Source of the DNA: Neodontobutis hainanensis
Lineage: Eukaryota > Chordata > Actinopteri > Gobiiformes > Odontobutidae
Direction of reading: 5' to 3'
Length of the DNA: 64,000 nt
Assembly (NCBI GenBank): GCA_024349245.1
Contig: JALDNG010000022.1
Location: forward strand, 18,601,501-18,665,500
The position numbers and the translations under genes were made by a program. This document shows positions 42,071 through 56,595 of the stretch, piece by piece (the first letter of the stretch is position 1; the number at the start of each line of letters is the position of its first letter). The notes beneath the pieces were generated by a model that saw only the letters and a list, made by a program, of their open reading frames with translations, did no database searches and was not told where the DNA came from.

Positions 42071-45000
42071 TTTTTGGTTTGTCTGCTGGAAAATGACTGT
42101 ATCTCTGTAACGGCAAGGTGTATTTCAATAATGCTGGTGTCAAAATGAAGGGTGCACTTGTGAGATTTCAAAATGGAATGAATCAAGATGGAACACCAGC
42201 AAAAAAAAATGTTTGGATGAATATCCCTTTTAGATTAAGGCAGGTGCAGCTTAAACACTATTTCTAAATATACTTATTCTAATGTAAAAAAAAAGAAAAA
42301 AAAACTATTAAGGTTTCAGTAAGAAATGGTCAGGCAGAAGATTATGGCAAAGTTTGGGACAGTTTGGCACCACCTGTTTTTGTTTGCTTACTGTTTGGTG
42401 TGTGTTTAGAGAAAATGTAAATGGCTGATCAATCTGATGTGCTGCTTTGCCATATTAGGCTTGGGGGTGTGTAGTGTTAAACTTACCTGTGGGTTTCTGT
42501 GTTTGAGTACTTTGTATGACCTGATGTATTCTCTGAATAGAATAGACAGAAATAGTCTGGGAACAAGGCTACCAGTCACCCACAACCCCTAACGAGACTG
42601 ACCTAAGAACATTAATTATATGAATTCATGTTATTAGGGCTGGAAAATGGGTCTTAGCCTAAATGGATCAACAGTTATTATTACTGCTCTTAATTTTATA
42701 ATAACTGATTTCTACAGAGCATTGTTGGATGCTGTTGAAATAGAGTTAAAAGATTGTAATTTATCAGACATTTTTTGCTGACCTTCTCACTTCATTAAAT
42801 CAGAGTGAAACCCGGCCAACATCGATAACAGTTCCTCAGTGGAACATTCTGTCTCCACTCTGTTTCTGAAGTGCATTTTTATGTTGTTAAAATGTTTATT
42901 TTTAGGTGGAGAAAAATGGTTAGTTCGGATTCAAGGACTCCCTTTAGACCCTTTCTTGTGTTTTTACTTGGTTGGTAATATGTTTTGTCACTACTTCTGC
43001 ATAGCTTACTTGGTTTCAGATTAGTTAAAACAGTGGTTCTCTGACACTTTACTTGCACTAATTGTAGCCTTTTGCGTTTTGGCCTGATCCCTATTTAAAA
43101 TCTTTTTGTGTGTCAGGTCTGGTGGTAGCCAAAGACAAGACATTACTGCATGATACTGCAGTTTTGTTTTAAAAACAGCTGCAGCAGTAATAGACAGTGG
43201 GTTTCGACTTAGTCAGCACAACTAAGAGCAGTCTGCGGTGTATCCAGCCCCCTATAGCAGACTCCTCTAGGTATGCTGCATTCATTTAAAACCTATAGCA
43301 AGGGATATATGCAGGGACAGCACTCTGGTCTTATGCATTTGTATCACAGATGGATGTTTGGTTAGAGGCATGTCTTAATCTGTGTTACAGCTGACATTGT
43401 TCAGGCTTGTGTTCAGATCAATAAAGGCACATCCAGAGTGAGTCTGAAGAAGAACAGAGACCAGCATTATAGCTACAGGGTTAGCTTCAGTAACTGAGCT
43501 ATACCTGCTGTGGAGATTCTCAGAGGCTGTTTTCATGACATTAAAATGCACACACACAGACCAGTTGTGTATTCAAGTATTTGGATAGAATGTTTTAAAC
43601 TTTTTTTTTTTAAGACCAGTAGGAGCACTGTGAACCATGCTGCTGCGAAAACAACAGTGTGTGTTTTGATTTCTGTTGCTCTGTGTGCGTGTGACACCAG
43701 GAGCCAATAACTTTTCTGGCACCAGCTGTCGGTAGTGTCCTCAAACAAACGGTCTATGTAATTGTTTTGTGGAAAGAAGCCCAAGCTCCCAACTAAATAA
43801 ATGACAAAAATGGAACAGATACAGATGTCAATCGGAAGCTTTGCAAGTCATTTAAAAACAAAAATTGTTAAGAAGATGGAGAGGAGTTAGAAGTAAAATG
43901 CATTGCTTCTCATTTTCAATAAACTTTGCAAACTGGCCCCCTTTAGAGAGACTAGTTAAAATGAATTTCTAATGAGAGTCTAGGACCTGGTAGCACTTCC
44001 GGTTGTTAGCAGGTTAATAGTTTGTGGGCTATTTTTTATTTTTTTTTTAAGGAAATTGTTTGGATCTTAACAGACTGTGGGGAATGTCTTTTCTGTTCCC
44101 TAAATATCTCTATGGCTCACCCTGAGGTGGCTTTGACGGCAGTCATCAAGAGCAGCACATCAAAAGGGGCTAAGTCACTATGGTGCTTATATTTGTGCCA
44201 CCTGAAACTGAATATGTTGAATTTGAAGTGCTCAAAATTGTATATTTTAAGATTTAATTTATTTGCTTTGGAACTTCTTTTCCCGAGTTGAAAATGCAGT
44301 TTCCCAATACCTTCAGTTTTCAATGAAATTTTCTGAGGCAGATTTGAGTGCTGTGATGTGTAGCTACCGTTAGCCTACATTAGAAGGACTAAATTGGGGC
44401 AGGTGAATGTGCCCCACCCTCACTGGAGCTGAAGTGATGGGCAGGTGCAGAGGAGTCTCACTGTAAATGCCACAGAACGAGCCAGAGTAATGATGTGAAC
44501 ATGTTCTAAACACCCGCTCTACAGCCTCTACTTTTGCTCTCGGCTCCAGGACAACTGCCTCTCCTGCCCTGAACTGAGCTCCAAGGCTAACGGCCTGGAA
44601 AGTCGACATAATTTAAAATCACAGCTCAACTTGTTTAATTCAGATAAAATGGAGTGTTTGATTGGAAAGAAATTGTGTCTCCTCAGAAATTTTCCTCAAT
44701 CGAGGCAAGAACGCCAACATCTATTTGGAAAAAAAAAATGTATCAACCTCTCTGTTACACTCATGATAAAAGCAACAAATCAAAATAAAACCAAAAAACT
44801 ACTCACAAAAAGTTAAAATGAGGTGTAAATGATCAAGTTTGAGCTGCAATAAAATGTATGCAGTGGAAACTTATGAACATACACACATTTGACATCTAGA
44901 AGTTCATAAGTTGTGAAATGGTAAAGCTAAAATTACAAACAATTTCAAGACTATTTCAGCGTCTGAAACACAAATAGGGAAGAGGTTGGATGTCATGCAC

Positions 45001-45484
45001 ACACAAATGAAAATTCTGCTTGTTCCAAGATCATCAGCATCGCTGTTGCAGGAATTTAACACTCAACGTTAAATAAGAGCACTTTTATTACAGCACTTTA
45101 ACTCAGAGGTGTCTTCACAAAAGGTTTACAAAAAAATGAAAAATCCAAGTTGCAGGAGAGCTATAGCATAGAAAGAGGGTTTCTTTATTGATATCAAGTG
45201 TAAATTTCTTTATTAATTCCTGATTGAAAACTGCTTGCAGTGATTCAGCTTTGGCCGTGAGTATGAAGGACGGCGACCTCCCTAATGTGGTCAAAACAAA
45301 TTTTAAGTGTAGATGCTTTTTTTTTTTTCAGGAGATCTGAACACCTGTTTGCTTTTCACAAAAAATGAAAGAGGATAATAAAATCGGTGAAGCCTTCTGT
45401 TGGTCTAAGGATTATGATCATTATAATCAAGACATAAAATGCTGCCAGTAAGACCAGACATGGATCCAACCGATCTCCCAGAAG
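42071..45484. other. Intergenic stretch
   Basis: No gene or recognisable repeat. 44340-44600 is a GC-richer patch with an open frame on the - strand (44370-44609) that has no known motif. Confidence 0.4.
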
Positions 45485-45640
45485 CCTCATGGTTTGTGAT
45501 GGCTCAGTGGCTCAGGTTGCACAATAATCCAGAATGCCTGCCCCTCCCCCAGTTCATACTGCTGCTGTTGTGTCCTTGGGCAAGACCCTTCACCCACCTT
45601 GCCTCAGCTGTGTGAATGTGTGTTTTAAACCCACCTTTTT
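45485..45640 (+). mobile_element. SINE-like dispersed repeat
   Basis: GATGGCTCAGTGGCTCAGGT followed by TGTTGTGTCCTTGGGCAAGA and CCCTTCACCCACCTTGCCTC is a common fish repeat type. The head is tRNA-like but degenerate. Confidence 0.55.
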
Positions 45641-48600
45641 ACACAGAATTTTGTGAAATCACTTTAATATGTGCCACTTTGTCCTGATTTTATTTCAAAC
45701 CCTTAAAGGTTTTGCCTGTTTGGAGTCATTTTGTCTCTTTTTAGAGAAGGCTTGTTTGAATTATTGTGAAAAGTGCTGATAATATCACCTTCAAAATACT
45801 TTGCACGACCAACTTAAACATTGGACAGCGCTGCATTTGGCCCCTGGACCCTGAGTCATTTGTGGCTTCTAGGAACAGTGGGATCTTTTAAAAATTCAGT
45901 AATGGGGGTTGAGTGTCATGAAAAAGTGTCATGAAAAATTTACATAAATTCAGCAGATGTTCGATGTCAAAACAGAAGTCCCTTTTAGAGAATGGAAGAA
46001 AGATGCTACAACTTTTAAATGCTACAGACAATACTATAATTTTTTAATTGTTTCCAATTTGAAGTTTTATTTTATTTATTTATTTTTTTTACTTTGAAAC
46101 AAACGACTCCAGAGAGAAAGAAATGGTTGTCACAAAGTGCAAAAAAATGTCTCAGTCCATATCTGTTTTTTTTTTTTTGTTTTAAACGAGCTTTATGTGA
46201 CCTGGAGTGGCAGAGCTTTTAGCGCTCTTCTGTCGGTGTCTGTCTCGGTGTGAGGACTGTGATTAAATAGTGATGTTTTAAGGTGCTGGGAAAAGCTCCA
46301 GCCCCCGCAGCCTGTAAAGGGTAAGATGATGAGTAAACAAATAAGAATATGACCTTTCAGTTAGCACTTGAGAGTTGATATTCAAAAGGACCTCTGAGTC
46401 TGAGACATGTGTTATTTCAGTGAAAGTGTTTCCACCGACCTCAGTCTCTCCCACATCAGACTCACACAGAGCCATGGAAACAGACTCGTAACTAAAGCCT
46501 GCTGCTGGGCCGGTGCTGTCAGCCTGATTTTCCACAGCACTGCAGCAGAGCAGGAGGCCAGGCAGTGTCTGGAGATGATGAGATGATAAACCTCAGGAAT
46601 TAAGAGATTTAGGAGGAAAAACCCTGAGCAGCCGGTCGACAGGTGCAGCTTCTCAAATTAGGCTGAGGGCACTTCATTTCAAATTAAAATAAAGGAAAGA
46701 GTAGGATCCAGGGTGCTGTTGACATCCATTACTAGGGATACCTCTTGAGTTTTAGCCAGCAGAAGTGTTTACTGAATTCTATTTCTGTAAGAAAAGAAAT
46801 CCTACAACCTCTTATGGTTAATTAGCCACTTGGCTTAAGCCACTCTTAACTTTGATCCCAGAACCAAATAATACTATAGTCAGCCTTAATGTGAATGTAC
46901 TTAATGTGTCCTAAGAGATTGAATCTAGAGACGCATTCGGAGATGGTCACATGTACCTGAAGTAGCACGAGGATAAGTACTAAAGAATGAATTTGCACTG
47001 GAAGTTTAGGCTTGTACTTAAAATTTCTTCAATCAAATGCACAATTGAAGTAAAATAAAGTAAATACATGTTTAAATAGTTGTCTTGTGAATCCTGCAGT
47101 TGGGGTGATGCTGAAAGGCATTAAAAAATAAAAGATTCATTCATTTTTTTATTACTTTTTAATGCTGCACTAAACCAAGAGAAGCTTTCATTTGTCCTTG
47201 ATTGAGTTACTACAACTGCCCAGTGTCGACAAACTGAGCACTGAAGGAGAAACCCTTTAATAATTAGTTTGGAATCAATAAACTCAAGCCTGCGTAAAGG
47301 CTTCTGTAAATACATAACTGATCAGCTCGATTGGGTTTGTTTTTTTTGCCTACAGCGTGTCCCTGCAGGGCTGTGCAAAAGATACACTGGGAAGGATCTA
47401 TTTTAAAAGCTAAAAATCCTGCTTTGAATTATCCTTAACTGATTGACAACAGAGGTCAGCATTAGAATTACCCCAAGAGTCCAAGTGAAGGAAAGCAGGC
47501 TGATTTGTGCTGAAACTTTTATTGAACTCTCTGGAGGGAAAACCCACAAGTCCACATAAGGTAAGTGGTTTGTCGGTTTAAATGCAAAATATGCTTCTAC
47601 TCCAAATAAGACGATTTTCTGAATTCATCTGCATTTGGTCTTTTTCCAAATAAAGCACTCTATAATTACGCTCTGTGGCATATTTCAGCATTAATCAGAC
47701 GGAACTCAATTGGGATTTATCTCCAGTTTACCACAGACGTCTTCAGTCAGACCAATGCACTGGGAAACGTCTGGTCAACTCTTTCAATTTCCCACAGTGT
47801 TGAGAGTGAGGAGAACCACACTGGCCTTATGACGACTAGAAGACAGACCTCATGTAAGACTATGAGTAGATTTGGGGACTACTAAAAGGACATTGTGTAT
47901 CTTTTGAGACTTTAAAGCCACAAGGGTCATGTCTACAACTGCACTGCTGCACAGTATACAGTTATGTCTCAGTAAGTATACAAGTATATGTATGTGTGGA
48001 GATTTATTCGGATTTGGTGAGAGACGTTTTCTTAAGACTTATTGGAGCAGTAAGGTTCAGTCAGTACAGGTTCCATGTCTATTTTCAAAACAAAGCTTAC
48101 AAACTACTTTATTAACAGCAAGGCCATTTTTATCTTAGGAACAGAACTTTTGCAGCACTTTAGTTAACAAAGCTCTCTCTCTGAACACAGATAATCAAAC
48201 AGATGAACTACTCGAATGCATTTGTTTGAGTAGCTTTCTATAGATTCAGAACATGGTAGCAAGTAAAAGAACTTTATAGCCTATTATCATTTTATTTTTC
48301 TACTCAACAAAGAACATCTGCAACATGTCTCTCTCTCTGAGCAATCACAGATCTGATGGATCCTCCTAAAAAAAAAAGAGTCAGATTTCCTGGATAGACA
48401 GGTTTACAGATGTCTAAGAGGTAGCTTTATTGGAAATACCAAAGCCCTCACAAGTTCTCCAGACTCCACAAGGAAAGCGTAAGAAATGCAACAGTAACAT
48501 TTTTATTTTGTATTGACAGATAATGTTTTAGAAAATGATAATCTGGTGTTGGGGTGTGTGAACTGTATTTAAACAAAAACCTGGTTATTGTTTGTCTGGA

Positions 48601-51600
48601 GTATAATTATTGTGTGGTTCCTTTTAGACCGAAGCTCTATAACAGCGAAGAGTACCACCCAACACTCATTCTTCGAATAAACCTCAGCGTGACTTCCTGT
48701 CTTTCTGCACTCTCCTCGCCCAGCGGATGATCGTACTGAAATGGAAACACTTTGCACTCACGCTAGATTAAGCATGTTCTGCTCCACATGAGGCTCTGGG
48801 GCTCAAACGTCAGGTTTCACGGAGACAGTCAGACACTTCTAAGGGTATTTCAGGTTTCCAGGAGCAGGTTCATAATAAGTACAGAAGGCATGCTTTACAG
48901 TACATATGTATACTTTTATTTATTTTTTATTTATATAGTGCTTTTCCACCTAGTTTCCACCTACTTTTAGATGGAAACTACGGATTGCACTTAACGGTCC
49001 GGACAGAGGATAGAAACACAACCCACTGGCCAATCGGTAACCAAATGGCACTATGCTCTGAATGGCTTTGTCTTTTTTTGTAGGGCTGCTGATGAATAGC
49101 ATCTGTGATTATCATTTTTATTTAACATTTAAACTGTAGACTCCTCTGTCGTAAGTCTGTCCTTGGTGCGTATGTACTCTTCATTCAGTTTGTGGCTCTG
49201 TTATGTCCCAACTCAGATCTACAGAGACTGAATGAGTTGGTAACCTACTTTGTGGTTCAACAGATCAAGACCAAGATTGAACTGGGTGGAAAAGACCAGT
49301 TGTAGTAGATGTTGGATTTTTCTCACACTGCACAAATTGGCGTCCTTCAGCTACAGTACATGTATTCCTATGTCTTATTTGTAAATGTATCACTTTCAAT
49401 TTTATATTTTAGTTTTTTTAATCACATACACCTTTACAAACACACTTATAAAGATTATTTAATTTGTTAGATTAATTATCAAAACTGTTGTTGTGGAAAA
49501 GTAGAGTAGGTCACTGGAGTAAAGCGTCATCATTGGACAAGTCCATTATCCACATGGTTTGGGTTGTGTTCCAGGGCCCTTCTTCTGAGCTCCCAGATGG
49601 AGACAGACTGAGAGGAAACAAGTCGAATGTGTCAGGGGCAAAGTGTCAGAGTTAATTTTAGATTGTAACTGACACGAATGCAAAGTGCAAATAGGAAAAA
49701 AAAAATGCAAATGAGCAGAAGACAGACTGAACCATCACCTTTTTTTAATTTCTGGAAACATCTTTCGGCTACAGCCAAGTCCTGAAAAACCAAATAGTTT
49801 AGTGCTAATACAAGTTTTGTGAAGTTTGTCTTAAATTGTTTAACGCTGGTTTTGCACCATTTCAAATAAAAATTTCGTGAAGCGAACAATGAATGTGTTT
49901 TGGTTTTTAATAGAAGCAGTGTTGTAGTATTTGAGTTTTGAGATTGGTTTTAAAGAACAATTTTTACGATCTCTACTCTCGACTACTGCATTTAAAATCA
50001 GGAACGGCCAGGAACACAACTGGATTATTTGGTCCAATCATTATAGTTGTTGGATTATTCCATTTATTTTAATATAAAAAAATCCCCCTACCATTGCCTA
50101 ATTCACCAAACGTTGGTGGACGTTTGGATTTTGTCTCTGTAGTGTAAAAAATGTTTTTCCTTCTTCCAATTCCTTGCAATAGCAACTTTTCTGCTGACCT
50201 TCCACCTTCCATTGTGGGACATTCTCCCTTTTTTACTCCCCTCCTCACCCCACCCTGTCCTGAAAGTTGCAGTGGTGGCCTGAGGAGTATTATGACGTGG
50301 TCATGTCTTAATCCCACAACAGGAGGCAGTATAAGCGGCCTCTTAGTTCACCCTGGCTTCTTTGAGGATCATGGTTTACTGGAGGTAGCCTAAATTTACA
50401 ATTTGAACAGAAAATGTCTGTGGACAAAAGACTGACTGAACTCATGACTCGGAGGCAGAAGTCTGGCTTCTCCTTTTTCTCCCAGAATACATTTAAAGAT
50501 CATAATTCTTTGAAAACAAACGCTTTGAGGTGAGCATTTACAGAGCACACTGACCCACACTGTAACCTTGGGGGAGTGTCCTGTTAACCACTGAAAATGG
50601 TGAAAATAGTGATTCTTAACTTATCCAGCCAAAATGAGACGTATGCATTACTGCTGTAGCAGTCATAAAAGATAACAGACATGCGTCCAAAATGACCCCA
50701 AGAGGCCGACCAACGGGCTAGGAAAGGGCACGACAGGGCAGCCCTGCTCATAACAAATTCAAAAAGCAGAAAATGTGTCCAAAATGCTAGTGGGGCTGCA
50801 AAGAGAGTGTCTTGTCTATGACTGGAACTATAAAATATATACGAACATCTTAGTCCAGTCCCCTGTGTCGAGCAAACTTAATAATATGAATTATAACTGG
50901 AGTATTTCTGCATTCAGCTTAAGTTTGGACTAAGCAGTGGCACATTTTGACACATATTTCACAAAAAACAAAAAATACAATATTTGTTTAAAATAGTTTT
51001 TGAGGAAATGTGTTACTCCTGATGTCACTTATACCTCTCCACTGGATGTCACAAAATGTTCCACACGTCACTTTTGAGTAGGACATTATTTATTAATTGC
51101 TGCTCTGACCTTGAACCAAAACGGAGTTGGACAGAAACATTAATAGTCCAGCCTCATGAGCCGTGGATCCATTCGCAGACATCACTGGGGAGATGACAGG
51201 ATGTACACTTACATCAGAAAACAAATTCTTCTTCTTTCAAACAAAAAGAACCTCCCCTGAACCCTGAGAATGCCTCGACGCGACGTCAAAGACTTTCATC
51301 GTCTTCTTCAGACCTCTTTCATAATGAGAGACCGAGAGAGCAGCTGATTTCCTGTGAACTCGTCTTTACACAACGCCCACGTTCTGCTTAAATAAAGATA
51401 AACAGAGGTGAAGAGTTTTATGACTCGTTTATACACATCAGTTTCTTCTGGGGAAGCACGAAGATGAGTTTTCCCAGGTTTTGTTGGTGATCTGTTTATA
51501 TTACTTGCAGTGTTTAAAAGTTTAAAAAGCTCTTTTAAGCGCTCCGGGGGTCGGTTTAACAAAACGCTTTTAATCTGCTCTATTACGCAGGGAAAATATT

Positions 51601-53838
51601 CTTTCAGACCAAAGTAATCGAACAGAAACCCTTCCTAATTTTCCCAGCCACTGCAGATTGTACCATTATGAAGATAGAAAATGCATCCTATAATTTGCTT
51701 TATTATGTGCAACAAAAGACCTCTGAAGAAAACAGTTTTTTTATAATTCTATCTAAATAGTTAAACTGAGCCCATTTCGGACAGAATACAAACACATTAA
51801 ATCTAAATGTTAAGAGCTTACCTTAAACTTTAAACTCTTAATTCAGTGTTAGGCCAATGTAATCCTGCAGTTGTCTGTTTTTGTTGCAGTAGCGTCTTTT
51901 GAAGAACGGTTTTCCAACACCATTGAATCAATGTTGACAGGCAGTGTAGACCAGCAGCCAATGGGAGAGTCTCTTCTTAATGGATGTGATCATCTGATTG
52001 GCCAAATCTTTCTGTAAAGGGCTAATTTAAGAACCTTCATAACAGAGATTGAATGATGATTTAAAAGACATTGTTGCGTGTTTAAGGTAAATATATTTTA
52101 AATAAGTGTTAAATAATAAAAGCTGGTGTGAACTGGTTTAGTGTAAGCCTGGGATTTATGAAAGGCCAAATCAAAATGGAGCAGCCCCAAAAAGACACTT
52201 TAAAAGGGTTATTTAGTTTTTCTAGTTTTGCTGGGTTTATTTTTTATTTTTATTTTTTTTCTTGCACCATCTGAAAAAGCTAAACAGAATGTCTTGAGTC
52301 GAGAAACAATGGCATTTATGCAAATAAGACATGGCGGGTTTTGGAACCAATTAATGATGTGCTTCTGATGCACATCCTTATTATTTATTTATTTGACTTG
52401 TATCTAAATCTACCTTATTTAAAACATACTCTGGCAATAAGTGTAAATATAAGAACAGATGTTTTATTTTTATTTGTACTCTTTTTAGACGGTAAAATCA
52501 TCAGGTTTTCAGGTTTGTCCCTCGAACCGATGTCAAAACATCATCTCATATTTTTTCATCTGTGGCTCCACAAAGTTTATTCCCAGCTTTATTGATTTTG
52601 CAAAAAGTTTCCAACAAAAAGAACAAAATAAATGTAAAAAATAATCACCAATCCACAGCCAACAAGTTTTCCTTTTTAACTCCAACTGCACTCAACTCTT
52701 AAACCTTTAGTATGTTTCTATGGCAACACAAAACGCCTGCTAAATCACAGCAGCAACAAAACAAGGGAAAATAACTGAAATAGCTTTTAGATGTAAATCG
52801 AGATCAGACCTTCAACTTTCACTGTTATTTATTCTATCAATGTTAATTTAATTTCTGCAGTAAGATTGAGGTCTGCAATTTTTTATTCTAATTATACTTC
52901 ACAATATAAAGTGTCTGTACATAATTGTACTCATGAAAAAGTGCCTACAAAAAAAGTGAGAAGTGAGACTACAGGTTAGTGTTGTGTTATGCTGAGTTCG
53001 GAGTGATCAAGAATCTATTCCTACAATTTTTCCACAATCACCAGAACATAATAACTACAAGTGTTCAAATGTAACAAAGAAAAAACCTTTATTGGATGTG
53101 AAATAGTGCTAGAATACAGCAGCGATGACCAGTCGTGGCAAATGGATGACAAAACAGTGCATTTGTACAGATGTTTTTTTTACTACTTGATCTTGCTAAG
53201 ATCTGTTTTCTCTTGTTTTCTCTGCTGCTGTCTTCACCGCCAGGTTCAAGGCATCCATTCATTTACTTCTGAAATAATTCACAAATTAAAATCTCCTCAA
53301 CAGATGCAGTTTGACGTTGAAGCTCTTTACTTTATTCCTACAGAGCACTTTCCTACAACCTTTGCATTATTTTTAACTGGAACAGTACAAGGCTTAACGT
53401 CAATTAGAGACTTCCTTGCTTCTCACCTGTTAATGGTAATGCACCTAATTTAAAAAGGTCATCATAATTTATAGAAACACAAGTGACCTCCAACAAAAAG
53501 AGAAATCCAGGGAACAACAGTGGAACTAGAGAATATAAATACACCATCTTCAAAACCTTTTAATGTCTTCCTCCGGAACTGACCTTTGGAAATTACAGAG
53601 TATCTGCAGGAAGTTGAAATCATTTCCAGTCAACACCTTTGTGTTACATCTTTATATAGTATATAATGATCTCTTTACCTGCTGGTTTCCTTGCATTAGT
53701 CCACAGGATCAGGAGCACCTGCCGAGCCTCACGGACACGTGCCGTATAATTACAGACCATATTTTTAAAGTTCTTTCCAATTTACATAAACCGAAGGTTA
53801 AAGCAAAGGCATTTGGACTTAGTTTTTAACTACAACCG
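45641..53838. other. Long intergenic stretch
   Basis: 8 kb of AT-rich sequence with no gene that I can support. A possible repeat fragment is at about 48918-48970 (TTTATTTATATAGTGCTTTT). Longest open frames (46278-46535 on -, 53061-53453 on +) lack domains. Confidence 0.4.
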
Positions 53839-54110
53839 TCACCCCTCTCTCACACCATCTGGCCTCTCTGGACAAAATTCGTCCTCAAAGGAATGTCCTT
53901 TGTCTTTGAGGTGGAGGTGAACTGCAAACTCAGGTCCAGGATTGGCTCTTCTGTGATACATCCTCTTGTAAAACTGTTGTTTCCTCAATATAACTGTCAC
54001 TACACTCTTCACTGAACACTCCTCGTGTGTGAGAGGGGCTCTGGTCTTAGGACAGCTCACAGGATTTCTCAGGACAGCTTTTCCTCTGTGTTTCAGACAG
54101 ACGGGTGTTG
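53839..54110 (-). pseudogene. Penelope-like retroelement fragment (GIY-YIG endonuclease end)
   Basis: On the - strand, an open frame of 73 codons reads QQFYKRMYHRRANPGPEFAV and HLHLKDKGHSFED, which resembles the C-terminal GIY-YIG-type nuclease region of fish Penelope-like elements as I remember them. The catalytic GIY-YIG residues lie upstream and are not seen. The frame is broken after GVREG. A related retroelement class cannot be excluded. Confidence 0.5.
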
Positions 54111-55111
54111 GGAGGTATTTGGAGTGTAACCTTGCATAAATTGCTGCTGAAGTCCCATGTCGCTCTGTTATGTTGAAAGAACTACAAGTAAAGGCCTCTT
54201 CCAGTGAGTTCTACATAAAGAGGTCTACCTCATTGTAACCACCGATGTGTTAGGGTCATAATAACTGCAGGACCTGGACCTTTAACCCAAGCTCTCTTTT
54301 TACTCAACGACAAATTCATCCAGTTTTCTTCCTATACATGTGTTGTTAATCCGAGTTCATTTAGAAATCATTTATTATAAGCTCTCCTTGTTTTATGGAA
54401 GTTCTAGTTATTGAGAATTAAATGCTCAAATGGCTGCCCTTTAGCCAAGTACAAACAAGTTTGTGCAAAAACAAAGTCTTTAAAGTTATATATTGCTCTA
54501 GAAAACTGGCCCCAGACTTTGACACTCTTATCGAGTGCTCTGTAGCCGACTGTCCACTGTGACATATACACAGCAGCAAGTTAAACTCCACAAACTTTTG
54601 TCAGAAAAGTCACTGACCTCCTTCAGGGACCAAAAGGCATCTGAACTTCAGGGTTTATTTGTAGGACCGGCTCAAGCTATGTCCTTCTCCCTCTGTTTGT
54701 CTTGGCAGCAGTCTCTTTGCGAGCATCTGTTTCCGTTGTTTTTTTCCGCTCATAAAAGATGCTATTTAGATGCTTCAAATTGTACTGTATACTTATTATA
54801 ATAACATTAATACACCTGGCCATAAATTGTTTTCTAAGTGCTCTCAGTGAAAAGGGTTTGACTCCTGAGTCGGGCCAGTTCAGACTCTACATGCCTGGAT
54901 TTCTTCCACTGTTTGTGTAATAATAATAACCACACTCAAACAAATATATATAATCAAATATAACAAACCTAAAATGGAACACAGATAAATGAGTTAAAAG
55001 GCTGATTTAACTGAGACTGGATTGGGATCTAATGCTGTTAGTGCTCTTTTTTCAGTTAAAATAGAGGAAACGTTAGCTTCAGGAAATGGGTAACGCTAAT
55101 GGTAAAGATCC
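54111..55111. other. Intergenic stretch
   Basis: AT-rich, nothing recognised. Confidence 0.4.
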
Positions 55112-55180
55112 AAAGCTGGGAATCAAACTCACATCCTCCTGTTTAAAGGGTAACAGGTAAATGGTTACACCACTATCAGC
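55112..55180 (-). mobile_element. Degenerate tRNA-like SINE head
   Basis: On the - strand: GTGGTGTAACCATTTACCTG ... GTGAGTTTGATTCCCAGC, the layout of tRNA A and B boxes (B box GTTTGATTC with one mismatch). It lacks a usable tRNA fold end, so it is a SINE head rather than a tRNA gene. Confidence 0.5.
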
Positions 55181-56432
55181 ATTCTGTTGCTGCACTGGGA
55201 TACAAAGGGCTAAAAAATAGATTAAACCCTGTTTTGGCTGTGAAAAAGCTGTCACTTTAACATCAATAATCTTCTTTAAAAGGAAAACTAACCTTTTATT
55301 AAAAGAAAAAAAACCTCTGGACATAGTATAAAGCTGAAAAACCTTTTACATTTCTCACTATAAAAGTCTTTGACCGTTCTGAATTGACATTAAAAAGTCT
55401 GTAACCTTTAAATACTAAGTAACTTAACTAAAAGCTTTGCTAAAGCTGCACGTCATTTGCTTTCCTGAGCGAACCTCAGCTTTGAGCTCTGACTTGGGTT
55501 TCTTGGGTCTAATCTAAACGGCAGGAGACCAGTGTGTTTGAGGGAGTGTTTAATGGATTTCTCTTCTGAACAGAAAACCATTTTCAGTCCATTTGTCACC
55601 AAAAAAACTTTAAAGTGTTCACAAAAAAGACGTGACAATGTTTCAACCTCTGCTATGGCTGGTTATGCCTTATGTAACTATGCATTTGTGCTATTAACCT
55701 TGTCCACAGAGAAATACCGTGTAATGTTTTGTAATGTGGTCAAAAATACTGCTGTGCAAGTGGCCATTTCTTAAAAAGCACAACATGTATACATCCTCAT
55801 AATAAAAACAAAGTGACAATTGAAATTCATAGGTTTCCTTTTTATAGCACAATCCCTGCAGCTTCCCATCATCAAGAATAAGTTAAGTCACAAACAGATA
55901 TTTACACTTCAAATAAATACATCTCCAACATTTTTATGCATATAGATTTTATAGAGTGCACTCCAAAGCATACAATAACTACAATACAGATACACACAAC
56001 CCTCTTTGTCTTCAGTTATGGCTCCAGAGTGGACAATCTGTGCCACAACAAACCCTCCATCAACAACATATTTCCTATGTATAGGACTCTGAAATATAAT
56101 ATATACTTGTGTAAATATAAGCAAAGGTTTAGGTAAATACTATCAGTATATGTGTAAAATAACATTTTTACTTTTCTACATCAATCAATAGGTACCAACC
56201 CAGTCTCTTCAGAAAGTTTAATCTATGTAACATTTATGACAAATACAAAATATGTGGAAATAAAAATTTTACTGTGTATTTGACTTATGTGGAATTTTTT
56301 TGGGGGGGAGGGATAAATAGTTTAACTGCTGGATTTAGAAAAATAAAGTGTGAATGGAATAAGTTTTAAGTTTAATTAAATAACCTCATTATAATGTTTA
56401 AGCAGATATTCGACTGTGGCCAGCCTCAGTTG
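55181..56432. other. Intergenic stretch
   Basis: AT-rich, nothing recognised. Confidence 0.4.
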
Positions 56433-56595
56433 CAGATGGTGCGCAGTGGTTAGCACGTTTCCCTCTCAGTGAGAAGGTTCAACTCCTGGGTCGGACGGAA
56501 CCTTTCTTGGTGGAGTTTGCATGTTTTCCCAGTGCTTGGTTGGGTTTTCTCTGGGTACTCTGGTTTCCCCCACCAATATCATAAAACATGCTAAG
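56433..56595 (+). mobile_element. SINE with tRNA-like head, + orientation
   Basis: Head GCGCAGTGGTTAGCACG and B box GTTCAACTC (56477-56485), then GGAGTTTGCATGTTTTCCCA and GGGTACTCTGGTTTCCCCCA of the same family as 36981-37210. 3' truncated. Confidence 0.75.

Noticed and set aside
44370..44609. 79-codon - strand open frame
   Set aside because: GC-richer patch but no family resemblance and no exon signals.
46278..46535. 85-codon - strand open frame starting MENQADSTGP
   Set aside because: Acidic and protein-like at first sight, but no motif, no splice partners and no neighbours; kept only as a weak possibility.
53061..53453. 130-codon + strand open frame with an acceptor-like CTTCACCGCCAG
   Set aside because: AT-rich, no domain, ends without a donor or a polyadenylation context that would make a gene.
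55112..55180. tRNA gene
   Set aside because: Degenerate A box and no closing acceptor stem; it is a SINE head.
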